Assembly: GCA_028622995.1 (NCBI GenBank) | Contig: JAJQJQ010000004.1 | Coordinates: forward strand, 8,680,001-8,744,000 | DNA: 64,000 bases | Reading direction: 5' to 3' | DNA from: Panagrolaimus kolymaensis | Lineage: Eukaryota; Nematoda; Chromadorea; Rhabditida; Panagrolaimidae | Shown: positions 10,801 to 23,500 of the stretch, piece after piece | How positions within the stretch are numbered: the stretch's first letter is position 1 | Layout of the letters: each line of letters starts with the position of its first letter | Position numbers and translations under genes: made by a program | Notes under the pieces: generated by a model | What the model was told of the DNA's origin: nothing | Databases searched by the model: none | Seen by the model: only the letters and a program-made list of their open reading frames with translations

Positions 10801-13800
10801 GTTTTGTATTTTTTTAACAGAAAAAAATCAATGAGAAATAAGTGTTTCAAAAATGGAGGAGAAAGACAGTTAAAAATGACTTTTTTTTATAATCAAGAAT
10901 CAGTGAAAAAAAAAAATTCCGGACAATTAAAATTTAAAAAAAATATATTTTTGGTCAAATAGTTTGAAAAAATAAAATCGCCATCAAAAAGCTGCTACAG
11001 TTTAATAAAAAAAATTTTAAATACTTATTTTTCAGTTTATTTGGCTTTTGATACCCGAAAAACATCATAAACAGTTTTAAAATTAATTAAAAAAATATCT
11101 AATAATTCCATCCTTTTTTTTCCAGGTTACACATTGGATAGTAATGGAGTGGTAAATAATGGAGGAGGAGGACCTGGAACCACATCCAATGCAGCTGCGG
11201 CGGCATATATGTATGATCAAAATTCGGCTTTTAATGCTGCAGTTGGAAATAATTATTTACATCCTCAATATAGCTACAGTATGCTTCCATCGGATCATTT
11301 TGCAGCGGTGGCTGCAGCGGGAAGAAATGATCATTTATTGACTATGATGTCATCCGGGCAATCCACCATGAATGGTGGAGGTGGAGGAGGAATTCCATTA
11401 TCTGATATAAATGAAAAAGAAAGTGATATTGATAAAAATGGGTGAGTTTTGGGGTTTATTATTTATGTGGCAGTTTAATTTAAAAAACTTAAAAAATGTT
11501 TGCAATTTTAATCCGGTCATGAAGAGAGAACGCAGTTTAAAAAAAAGAATTTTCGTGAAATTTAAAATTATAGTTTAAAAGTTTTGCAAAAACTATAGCA
11601 TTTTCCTAAAATGGTATGATGATAGCTTCATAAACCGCCATAAGACTGGAGCAGTTTTAGTTTATTTAATAAAAAAAAATTTTTCACAAATTTCTTTATT
11701 ATGCAATTTTTTTACTTTTTTACAATCTTGTTAAAAAGCCAACACAGTTTAAAAAATCAGAATACTCTCTTTGTTATAGATAGTTTTTTTTGTTTCAAAT
11801 AAAAAAAAGTGAAAATCATGGTTCCTTTTTCGACAAATATTTTTGTTCAGCGTTTTTAATACTTTGATATCTCCTTTTTCTGTTATAAATTTGCATAAAA
11901 ATACCACAATTTTAAAGGCGATTCGTTATTAAAATTTTTGCATCATAAATTTGAACAGTAGTGAACAGTTTTTTAAATTATTTAACTAAAAATATTTTTA
12001 GTTCTGAGTTATAAAAAAGTTTAAGTTAATAAAACTTTTAAAAAAAGCCGATGATATTAAATACCGTCAATTAAACATATCAGTTACCATCTTCGACTAT
12101 CGACATGACAGTTTAAAAAAAAAAGCCAAAAATAATGCAAAATCAGTTTTTAATTGCCAAGTAAAAAATTATAAAAATTAATAATTAACAAGTTTTTTGC
12201 TTTTTTTCACTATAGTTTGTGGTAATTATGCAAATTAATTTCAAATACATATAAGCCTAGAATAAAATATACCACAAGTGATTGCAGTTTTAAACATATA
12301 TTTTTTAAAAAAAAGCTTCAACGACGGGCTACAGTTTTTTTCTTCTTCATTAATTGTAACCGGCGCTTTTAATTGACTTCAGTTAAATAAAAATTCTTTG
12401 CATTAAAAAAATCCCCCAAATTCCGAAAAAACAGTTTTTTATACCAAAATTTTTACTTTGCAAAGCGCAATTATATTTATTTTATGAATTTTATTTTATT
12501 TTTTTTAGTTCCCCCAAAGGTTCATCAATGGATGAAATAATGGAAATGGAAGAGGAAGGTCAAATAGGACCCGATGGAAAAAGAAAAAAGCGAAAGAGAA
12601 GAGTTTTATTCACCAAAGCTCAAACATTTGCATTGGAAAGAAGATTTAGAAGTCAAAAATATTTATCCGCTCCAGAAAGAGAGCAACTTGCCCAAACAAT
12701 TAATTTAAGCGCCACTCAAGTTAAAATTTGGTTTCAAGTAAGATTTTTCTTTAATTTATGTTTTATATTTATAAAATTTGGACTTTTAATTTTGAATGCA
12801 GTTTTTTTAACTTTAATTAAGACCGATTCCGGTGGACTAAAAAAATGGTCTAACTTTAACATCAGTTAAAAAAATTAAAGTATTAGATCGATTATCAATT
12901 CGTGATCACCTAGCTCAGTTAAATACTATTTATAATAAATTTTCTTTGATCTTTTGTTCACCGAATCAAAAATAGGATAAAAAATAGTAATCATTTTTTT
13001 TATGATAATTAAGGATGATTAGGACATAAGAAAAATTATAACAGTTTATAACGCAAAAAAATAGTGTTTATTTAAAACGCCATAAGGATTCCCGGCCAGT
13101 TATTAAATTTTTAAAGGTTTTTAAACCAAAACAAACCAGCAAAAAATTACCGGAACATTTATTTGTAATTAAAAACGAAATAATTTAAAAATAGATGAGA
13201 AAATTTTACATAGCGATAAACAACAGTTTTTAACTAATGAATAGCAAAGTTCAGTTTAAAAAAAGTTAATTTATTAATTAAAAATCCTTCCAAAAAAAAG
13301 CTGGATTCCAGTTTTTTTAAAAACAAAAAAGAAAAATATTGCTAAAACAAATCATCAAAAAATATTTTTTCGAATAACAAAGATCCAATGGCATTTATGG
13401 AAACAAAAAAATTGAAAAGCTTTTAACCATAATGATAACAAAGACCTTCTAATTTTATAAAAAAAAAGTTATCTAAATAATAATCCAGTCGTTTTTCATC
13501 AGTATCTCAGTTATATTACTTTTATAAATATATTTTTTTAATCTTAAAAAAATCCAGAGAATGAAATTCAATCCAGTTATAAATCTCATTTTTTTTAGAA
13601 TCACCGTTACAAAACCAAGAAAACTCAACAAGATCGTGGCTTATCTTCAAATCTCCTTGGATCTGCGTCGGATACCGCTGCAGCAGCTGCAGCATTATCA
13701 GCTCGTCGAATGCCGATGTTACTTGGGGATGCAAGGAATCGAGGAGTTGCAGGAGATTTTAATTTAACTGCTTCATCAATGCCTATGGCTGCATTTGGTT

Positions 13801-13895
13801 CGAATGGATATCTTCCTTCAGCGGGATCCATGGCTGCTGCAGCTTCGAGTAATTTTAATCCAAATTATTATAATGCTTGGCCTGGGTGGTCTTAG
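7835..13895 (+). CDS. NK-2 class homeodomain transcription factor, five exons
   Basis: Exons join in frame: 7835-7992, 9733-9827, 11126-11441, 12509-12737, 13599-13895, giving 364 residues. The homeodomain is residues 217-276 and is preceded by the basic run KRKKRKRR. It has L16, F20, W48, F49, Q50 and N51, and the NHRYKTKK recognition helix with Tyr54, the diagnostic NK-2 class residue that favours CAAG-type sites. An intron splits it exactly between Gln50 and Asn51. The N-terminus is Ala/Ser/Asn-rich and the C-terminus ends [10 protein letters not shown]; both look disordered. I see no tinman/EH1-like repressor motif and no NK2-specific domain. A TTTTTTTTAG acceptor ends at 7829, five bases before the ATG, so a 5' untranslated exon or trans-splicing is likely. 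The introns (1.7, 1.3, 1.1 and 0.9 kb) are packed with the CAGTT motif. AATAAA lies near 14139. It is a likely ortholog of ceh-22/ceh-24/ceh-27 type genes, but which one is not decidable. Confidence 0.92.
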
Positions 13896-15180
13896 GTGCC
13901 ACTGTCGCATTGTCATCACAGTTAATTAATGCTCAAAAAATTCTCAACAAAAAAGTTAGCCACCGAAAAAATACATATTTTCACAAACAAACAAACAAAA
14001 CCAAAAAATATCAGCATTCAAGGGATTTATTTTATTATAAAAAATTTTATTTATATGTTTCAGTTTTAAAAGAAATCGTGCCTTCTTTTTTCTTCTTCGT
14101 TGTATTATTTTTTCTGTTATTTTGTTTAAAAAATATATAAATAAAGTATTTTTTGTTAGTTTATTAAACACCGCTCTCGATCGACACATATCAGTTTTAA
14201 AAATGAAAAAAAAAAGTTATGATTTCAATGAAAATAGCTCCAATATTTTTATTCCTTTCATTGCATTATGTATTCAGTTTATAGCAACCAAGTATTCCAA
14301 AGCCCTAAACCTCCAAAGTTAGGTAAAAATATGGAACGAAATTCCAAAGTATCATCAGTTTATAATAGCATAAAGCCGTCTTACAAAAACAAAAGCAGTT
14401 TTTTTTTTCTTAAAATTTATTTTGTGAACGAAAATAGTTTACTAAAACAATAATCAAAGTCTCAGTTAATCAAAAAAAAGTTTATATTTTAAAAAGAAAT
14501 TTCTTTTGTATTAAATAAAATCTTTTTTAACTTTCTATAAACTCACATCTCAACAAACAGTTTAACTAAATGAAATAAAAGCATCATACATTTTTTTAAA
14601 GTTAAAGGGAAAATCACGAACAATATCGTCCTTCCGCAGTTTTTTTAATAAAATTAAAATATAATAAATCAGTTTTAGAAAATAAATTTTATGCATGTTA
14701 CACACGAGAACTATAATTTAAAAAATAATAGAATTAAATAAATTTTAATTTTTCAATGAGAAGCAAAAGCTAGTTCAGTTTAGTTTTAAAAATTTTATTT
14801 TGTATTTAAAGTTGTAAACTTATAATATTATTTAATGAAAGAAAAACACATATTATTAAAAAGCTTTGCAGTTTTTAAGAAATAAATTAAATTCTATTAT
14901 TGCTTTATGAGACTCTCTCAAAATCTTCCCTTTTTTAAGCAACGGTCAATTGGTCCAACAGTTTTAACGTTTTTATTAATTTGGATAGGATTGTTTGCAA
15001 TTAGAATTTTAGTTATTTTTATTTATAAAGCTAGCTACTCAATAGCTTTGGAAAAAATGCATAAATTTATAACTACATGAAAATCAAATCCATCCATCGT
15101 CACATTTTCTTTAACCAAACAAACAAACAAAAAAAATGTGTTCATATGCTGATAGGTTTAAAAAGTTTTGCTAGTGTTTT
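13896..15180 (+). repeat. Homeobox gene 3' UTR and CAGTT(T/A) array to the eIF4A3 upstream region
   Basis: After the TAG at 13893-13895 no further coding exon is seen. The CAGTTT/CAGTTA motif recurs about every 50-120 bp on the + strand up to 15192 and then stops abruptly at the eIF4A3 locus. Small frames in this interval contain the motif and A/T runs and are rejected as genes. Confidence 0.55.
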
Positions 15181-15194
15181 TTTTTGGTAAACAG

Positions 15195-15773
15195 TTTTAT
15201 TACACTTTATTATTTTCAAATAATAACACTTATTGATTTGAAAGGATTCAACAATTCATATTCCCTGAAAGTATTTTTAAATAAAAAAAAAAACAATTTG
15301 GTTTTCGTAAGCAAACAAAATTTTGTTGCTTCAATGGCTTTTCTTGCAAGCAACCTGCGCCGCCATTTCACTCTCGCATGTTTTTGCTTCCCTTACTTTT
15401 CCTTCTACGCAGCCAAATGCTTTTTTTGTTGTTGCTTCGTCAATTTTTTTTTCTTCGTTCGTTGCTTTGCTTTCGCAATTTTTTTTATTCTTCTTCATCG
15501 CGCTACTTTTTCTTACCTTCTCTGCATTAACTTTTTTTTGGTAAAATTTATGGGTGATTTGTTTTACTAATCGATTATATCATTTCTCAAAGCGTAATTG
15601 ATGCTTACTGGTAGCTAGCTATTCATCAACTTTTTTTTGAAGGAAAACCCTTTGCAATCGATTCTTTTTTTGTTCCACTTTTTTTCGATTGCCAAAACTT
15701 ATTTGCGTGCACATATTCGTTAGCTTTTCATGATAAAGTACGTATTCTTTTTATTAATTTTCTATTGTTTCAG
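15195..15773 (+). promoter_or_regulatory. eIF4A3 upstream region, motif-free, ending in a splice acceptor
   Basis: A pyrimidine-rich stretch (TTCTTCTTCG, TTTTTCTTACC) without any CAGTT(T/A) copy. It ends in ATTGTTTCAG at 15764-15773, a good 3' splice site 14 bases before the eIF4A3 ATG. This is either the end of an intron in the 5' UTR or a trans-splice acceptor. The transcription start cannot be placed. Confidence 0.4.
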
Positions 15774-15787
15774 ATAACAAAACTACA

Positions 15788-17248
15788 ATGGCTGAAGCAG
15801 GATCATCTGGTACAAAGAAACGTCCAAGAATCATGCGTGATGATGATCTCTCAAATGTTGAATTTGAAACATCTGAAGACGTCGAAGTCGTTCCAACTTT
15901 CGATAAAATGGGTCTTAGAGAACCTTTGATTCGTGGAATCTATTCTTATGGTATGTTTTCTTGCTACTACTACTACTTACATTTTTTTATATTCTTTTTT
16001 TAGGATTTGAAAAACCATCAGCAATCCAACAACGTGCCATTCGTCAAATCATCAAAGGACGAGACATCATCGCTCAGTATGTTTACTTCCCTCTCTTACA
16101 ACTTTTGCTTTACATACTATCCATTTTAGAGCACAATCTGGTACTGGTAAAACTGCCACATTTTCAATCGGTGTACTTCAATCAATCAACACTCAAAACC
16201 GTGAGACTCAAGCTTTGGTTCTTTCTCCAACTCGTGAATTGGCTGTACAAATTCAGAAAGTTATTCTTGCTCTCGGAGACTACATGAATGTTCAATGTCA
16301 TGCTTGTATCGGCGGAACAAATGTGGGAGAAGATATTAGAAAGCTCGATTATGGTCAACATGTTGTTTCTGGAACACCTGGTCGTGTCTTTGGTAAGCTT
16401 TTTGCACTTCCTTGTTTGCATTAAGCAATTCACTTTTAACTTTTGCTTACTTCCATTCTTTTTTAGACATGATCCGACGAAGAAATCTCCGAACTCGAAG
16501 TATCAAAATGCTCGTACTTGATGAAGCAGACGAAATGCTTACCAAAGGATTCAAAGAACAACTTTATGATATCTATCGTTATCTTCCACCTGGTGCTCAA
16601 GTAGTATTGCTAAGTGCTACGCTTCCTCATGAGGTTCTCGAAATGACCGCAAAATTCATGTCTGATCCAATTCGAGTTCTTGTCAAACGGTTAGCTTTTG
16701 ATTTTACTCTTTGTACATTATTAACTTTGACCCTTTTCAGTGATGAAATTACTCTTGAAGGAATCAAGCAATTCTTTGTTTCTGTTGAACGTGAAGAATG
16801 GAAATTCGATACTCTATGTGATCTTTATGATACTCTTACAATTACTCAAGCTGTTCTCTTCTGTAATACTCGACGCAAGGTTGATTGGCTAGCTGAAAAA
16901 CTTCGTGAAGCAAACTTCACTGTATGTGCAATGCATGCTGATATGGAACAAAAAGATCGTGATGAAATTATGAAACAATTTCGTGAAGGTCAATCTCGTG
17001 TTTTGATTTCAACTGATGTATGGGCTCGTGGATTGGATGTTCCTCAAGTTTCACTAGTTATCAATTATGATTTACCCAACAATCGAGAACTTTACATCCA
17101 TCGAATTGGTCGATCTGGTCGTTATGGACGCAAAGGTGTTGCAATCAACTTTGTCAAATCTGATGATATTCGAATTCTTCGAGATATTGAACAATATTAT
17201 TCAACTCAAATTGATGAAATGCCTATGAATGTTGGAGAACTCGTCTGA
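15788..17248 (+). CDS. eif4a3: Eukaryotic initiation factor 4A-III (DEAD-box RNA helicase of the exon junction complex)
   Basis: Exons 15788-15950, 16004-16076, 16130-16392, 16467-16689 and 16741-17248 join to 409 residues (human eIF4A3 has 411). Introns are only 53, 53, 74 and 51 nt. All DEAD-box motifs are visible: F56 and the Q-motif (PSAIQQ, 59-64), Walker A AQSGTGKT (80-87), PTRELA, TPGR, DEAD (185-188), SAT (216-218), ARGLD and HRIGRSGR (361-368). The segments [17 protein letters not shown] and [12 protein letters not shown] are characteristic of eIF4A3 rather than eIF4A1/2. The protein clamps RNA in an ATP-dependent way as the core of the exon junction complex, acting in splicing and nonsense-mediated decay. 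Codon choice is less A/T-extreme than in neighbours, as expected of a highly expressed gene, and the locus has no CAGTT motif. Confidence 0.97.
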
Positions 17249-17595
17249 ACTTACATTATTCTCGTTTTGTTTTCGTTTTGTGTTTAACTTTTGATAATAT
17301 TATTTTTCGTTTGTTTGTTCCTTTTTATTTTTCTTTGATGTATATTTGAACTATATATTTTCGTAGTTTCATATAAATTTTTTTATACAACAACTTCTTT
17401 GTTTGATCGAATTGAAAGTGGAAACAGTTTATAATTACTCGAGAACAACATAATTCAGAAGAAAAAAACAATAACAGCTAAAGAACAGTTTTTAAAAAAA
17501 GGGCAAGAACAATAATTATTTTACTCTTGAATGCATACAATTACATACAGTAACTAAAGATATTATTTATTAGATATATGAAAAATATTTGGGGA
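17249..17595. other. Tail-to-tail 3' region between eIF4A3 and the ligand-gated channel
   Basis: The stop codons of two convergent genes lie 347 bp apart. TTTATT near 17566 is AATAAA on the minus strand and suits the channel gene. CAGTTT copies near 17424 and 17488 show the motif array resuming immediately after the eIF4A3 3' end. Confidence 0.55.
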
Positions 17596-20500
17596 TCAAT
17601 GTTCAGGAATAATAATACCCGGTTGTTCATTCTGTTCAAATGTAGCCGATAAATAATACCACCAATAACAAAGCTGAAAAAAATAAAATGCAACGTTAAT
17701 AAAATTTATTTCTTTTTGTTTGACTTTTGGGAAGCTTGAATCAAGTTCGTTCGATGTTTATTTTTTAACGAAGCATATGCGTGCTTGATTGTTTGAAGGT
17801 GCATTGATAGAGTTTTAAATCTTTTTTTTAAAATTATCTTTTCATGATGATTTTGTTTGAGTTTATTATGCTCGCCATCGTCTTGATTCTAATTACTTGA
17901 CTGTGGCCAATAATGTCCAGTAATGTTTTTTATTTCAAGCGCACTTTTTTTCTCACTTTATAGTTTGAAGTTTTTCTTTATTTTTTAAGAATCATGGAAA
18001 ACAAGCTTGCAGTTTTATTATATTTTTAAACCCAATTAATTGAATCTTTAGAGTGTTATGGTGCTGAATCGAAAAAAGAAAAGCTATAGTAAGTTTGTAT
18101 TTTAATGGAAAAGCTGAATAAAAAAAACGAAAAAGCATGTTTATGGAAATGAATTTCGCAATTGGTAATCAGTTTTTAAAACTTTTCTTATAAAATAATA
18201 TTTCACAGTTATTATTTATGGACATTATTTATTCCTTAGATGCTCGTTGGACAGTTTTAACTAAAAAAAATTTTTTTACCATTGATGAGGCATTTTTTGA
18301 AGCTTTTTTTATTCAAAAAATATGCGGCTTTAAAGGAAACTTCACTTTTGGTAATACTCAGTTTTAAATATTAAAAGTAAATAAGTTGTTTAAAAATGCC
18401 CTACCATATAACAGTTTTAAACATAAATTAAAAAAGAAACTTTCGCTAAAAATGCTGCTTTTTGAATTCAATTTAGCAACAACAAACAAAAAAAATTATG
18501 CCTTTTCAAATGTGGCTTCAAAGAATCCTCTTTGTTAAAGAGCTTTCAGTTTATAAATTCCCCAAAAAAAATATTTAAAAAAACTTACATTAAAAATAGT
18601 AAAAGCTAATGGAAACATAACAATTGAAAATTTATCAATTGATTCGGGAGCAATTGAAAAACTTATTTGTTTCTTTTTGGGTTTCATCATATATGTTGGA
18701 ATAGAAGGTTGATGGCCATTTATTTGTTCAAAGGTTAAAGGTTGTTGAGAAATGAAGGTTCCCATTTCATAAATGCCTCCATTTCCATTTCCCGGTGGCG
18801 GGGAAGGATTGGTTCGAATTTTAGCTATTCCAATTGGAGGAGGCGAAGGAGAATTATTATTTCCTCCTCCTCGAAGCAATAAAGAATTCTCTCGATTCAC
18901 GGTGGATCGTCGCGAAGTTCGATCATGACAAAGTATGGAACCTTTATCCGATCGACATGAACCATTTGAATGAGGTTTGAAGCACCGACTTGAATTAGAA
19001 TTTCCACTAGCTGAATAAAAACCCGTTAGCGAAGTGGATGGCGGAGGTGTGGAAGGTTCTTTTGGAAGTGAGCTGGCTTTGCATCGAGTTATATAACAAA
19101 CAAAAGCCAATTCCACCATGGTTCCAAATACAAATGTTATACACCCTGAAATTTGAAAATACAGTTTTTTTTGTGTTTTTAAAATTTGGAATTTTATTTT
19201 CTTGAAAGTTGTTTTTTTTAATTTGCACACTTCATAAACTACTCAGTTTTAAATTATTTGATTTTATTGAGAGGAAATGGAACCATTGGAGGGATTAACA
19301 ATACAGTTTAAAATTTAATTATTTAAAAAATCCCGAAAACATAGGTTATTGAAATCAAAAAATGACAGTTTATTTTTTTTTAATTATCTTAAAATGAACC
19401 TGTTGGATTTTCTAAACCAGTTCTATTTTTTCGTAATAAAAAATTCCTTTATTAATAAGAACCTTTTAATTTATAACTCAGTTTATATTTGATTTAGAAA
19501 AATCATTCTTCAGTTTAAAATATTTTCTAAAAATTTAAATATGCCTAGCATAAAATTTGCACAAAAAAATAATGGCAAAAATTTACATGATCAATCATTC
19601 TTTTGACTCAGTTAAAAAATTCTCAACTAAAGAAAAAACACATAGCTAGTATATCCATCAGTTAAAAGATTCTTTAAATTTTGTTTAATCCAATGCAAAT
19701 AATTTAGCCAACGTCTATCCGGAACTCAGTTTTTATTAGAAAAAAAAAACCACTAAAAAAGGAAAAGATTTTTTTTATCGAAAGCTTTATTCCCAAATAA
19801 ATTTGGTTACAGTTTTATTTTTTAGTTTAAAATAGTTATTTAAAAAGAAAACAGTTAATATTTCCTTGAATTTTGCTTGCTACAGTTATAACTTTTAAAG
19901 AAAATTTAATCTCCTCTACCCGTTTCTTTGACAGTGGCAGTTAAATATAAAAAAAATATAAATAAAATGACGAACCTAACATCCATACATCCATGGCTTT
20001 AACATATGATACACGTGGAAGATTTTTTAATATATTTCCAAACTAAAAAAAAATAATTGTATAGTTTAATACAGTAGTTTATTTATTTATTTTAAAAAAG
20101 AAACAATTAATTACCTGAAATGTGAGGGCCAATAATGAACTCACACCGACTGTGGTTCGAGCTGGCAAAGCTTTGGGTTCCATGCAAAAGCTAACCCACG
20201 AAACTAAAATTAAAAAAAATTTAAAGTTTTGTTAATATTTTTAATAATCAAAATTGTATTTCAATTCACCAGTTTTTTTTGGATTTGAAAAATAAATTAA
20301 TTTATTTCCGAATATGGAAAAATTCTTGCAGTTTAACAAAAAAAAGGTAATAGGATAATACAATTATTTTTTCTTCTTAGATTTTCGATGCATTCAAACA
20401 AAAAAATCAAAGTTTTTATACATTCAACAGTTTTAATTCAATATTAGAAAGAGCACTCTTTTTCTGTTTTATAAAATTGTCAGTTTATAAATAAAAGTGT

Positions 20501-23500
20501 ATCCAATATTAAGAAAAGAAGACAGTTTAAAATATTATTGGCTCATAAAAGAAATTTATTTGTGATGCAAAAAAAATTTAATTTTTTGTGGCGCTATAGA
20601 ATTTATTTTTGCGTCTTCAATAATACATTTTGTTTAGAAAATACAGTTTTGAATTATCTCCAAAAAAAAGAAAAAAGTCAAGTTTTAAATCCAAAAATCT
20701 TAAATTTCTTTAAATTCATAAATGTTGGAATAAAAATGGTGCATTCGTTGTTGATCCATCAGTTTTATAAAAATAATTACAAAACTTACCAATGATAGTT
20801 AAATATGTTGGAACATAAGCTTGTAAAATATAAAATCCATATCGCCTTTTAAATGTAAATTCAGCTTGAAGTTGATCCCAATAACCCTAAAATTATTTGA
20901 GGATGCAGTTTTAAATATTTTAATTTTATTAAATTCCTTCACAAATTTTTAACTTTTAATTTGTTTAAAAATAGGAGAAATACTATTGGACAGTTTTAAA
21001 TTTTTTTATATTAAATTTGTTGGTTTTTTTATTTAAATCACAAATTCATAACACAGTTTTAATTACACACAAAAAAAGATGGTGTTCCAGTTTAAAAAAA
21101 TTCTCAAAAATTATTGCTTTAATTTTTTACAGAAATTGTGATTTTTTGCCAGTTTTAATTAAAAATTTAAAAAATTTTAATCTTACATTTGGATAAAACA
21201 TATTTTCTTTTCGAGTTTCCCATCGAACTAAATCAAAATCAGGCAATTGAATTTTTCGAACCAGCGTTATGGGTTCATGCATCCAATGAAGGGTTACTTC
21301 TTCGCTATTATGACTATATGATTCAAATAGCAAAGCACTGAAATAAACAAGAGCTTATCAAATCAGTTTAAAAAAAAGGAAAAAAAAAATTACCATCGCC
21401 TAGTATCAAATGGAAAAAGTCTAAATCCACTTTCATCAAGCTCGCATGGAGCTTTCACCGATAATCGATAATTTACCCATACAGTGCCATTCTGAAAAAA
21501 AGTAAGAAGTAAGAATTATTTAATTTTTGTTAAAAAAAACAGAAAAGAAAACCAGTTTTTATTGATTTTTTATATATATTTTTTTATTATTTAAAAAACA
21601 GCCCGCTAAAATTAAAGTCCAATATTTAGTATTTGTTGCAGTTTTAAAGTTTTATAAATGATATTTTTTTCAGCATTTAAAAATATAAGTAGCCAGCTAT
21701 TATAGCCAGTGTCAGTTTAAAAATTGAAATGGTATGCACATGGATGTGGCAATTTATTTCCACAAAATTTGAAGACTAACCGAAAAAAAGAAACTATGGT
21801 TTCAAAGCTTTTTAAATTAATTATGTCTTTTTTTCATTTACAAACCCATCGTGGAGCACTCATCATCACAGTTTTTAACAAATTAATGGTAAGCATAACC
21901 ATATTTTTAGGTTATTTGAGATTTTTCAATTAAATTTTTTTTGTTATTTTTATCCAAAACCTGATTAATCTTGACAGTGTTTATTTATTTATATTTTTTC
22001 TTAAAGCATTAAAAATTTATGCTATTTTGAATCCCGGAATCCAGTTATTTAAAAAAATAAATATCGCTCCTTTTTTTGAGCTGCTGTAAAGCAAATAATA
22101 ATTGGAATGACAGTTTTTTTTATATATTTTAATAAAAGTTTTAGAACTATGGTCACAACTCAGGGCACAATTAAAAATTTATTTTAAAAAGATTTTGTAT
22201 TAAACAAAATCAGAATATCGATGCATGATGGAGCTTATATTATTTTATTCCATGAATGAAATTGTAATTCAGTTTTAATAGTTTTTCCTTTTATTAAATA
22301 TATTAAAAATTTAATTTTTCAATTATAAACAAAAAAAATCGTCAATGTCAGTTTTCTTATAATATTTTTTGATGCAAAAAATTTAGCAAATTCTTTGACC
22401 TTCCGAATTCTGTTCAGTTTTTTAACCTAATAATAAATTTTTATTCAACGTTCTTTTTTCTTGGAAAGCAGTTTAATTTCCAAAAACAATAAAAACAAAC
22501 TTACATCATATAAAATAAACATAATATTATCGGTTGGCGAAGAATGAACCACCGCTCGCTTGCTATTTACCAAACATCTAAAATCGAAATTTCAGCTATT
22601 CAGTTTTTTATTTTTTCTCGTTTAAAAAAGAAACAATCTTACGTATTTGGAGTCCAAACAGAATGCAAAATTTTTGGTTCCATCGTTATATTTCCAATGC
22701 ATTGAGAATGATTTAAAAAAGATAGTTGTGGATCGTGCCATAGCTGAGAAAATAAAATATCTATTTCAAAATCAGAATTTATTTCATTCAAGCTTCCAAT
22801 ATCCTGTAAAAATCAAAAATGACAGTTTAAATAAATTAATTTACAATAATTAAACCCTCCAAATCGGCGTTTCACAGTTAAAAAAATCAAAACAATAAAA
22901 AGTAATCAGTTTTATTTTATTTTTAGCCTGGAAAAGGTTGGCCGTTGAAAAAATTGTTAATAATAAATATATTTTGAAAAAAACGTTCCGTTGCACGCAA
23001 AAATTGACAGTTTTAAAATATTTTAAATTATCTTTATTTTATCCTTCTTTTTTTGGCAAAAATCCTGACGATGCATTCCGCTGGTTCTCAGTTTATTATT
23101 ATATTTGTTGTAATTTTAAATTTTATGCTTTTCATTGGAAGATGCCAAATAGTTTTTTTCTTCATAACCCAAGTATTAATGAAAACAGTTTAGTCACCAA
23201 AAAATTATTTATTAACTAAACGTCTTTGAAATTGTTTAATGCAATTGTCCATGGAGCTGCAGTTTTTATTTAAAAAATAGTTTATTAACTTTAGCTTCAA
23301 ATTTAGTTGGATGAAAGAAAGCCTCTAACGCCAAAATAAATCAACACAGTTTTATCTATGTTTTGAAAATATTGGAAGCAAAAAGTTTTTTTGGGTGATA
23401 TGATTGTTATTTATGTTTCAGTTTATTTTTAAGATTAATAATTCGAACTTCGAACTGCAAAGAAAATTTTTTTTTGAAAAAGTTGAAGAACTCATCTCAG

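Noticed and set aside
15184..15570. 128-codon frame upstream of eIF4A3
   Set aside because: Phe/Cys-rich translation of a pyrimidine-rich promoter-like tract; no domain, and a competing frame of equal quality overlaps it.
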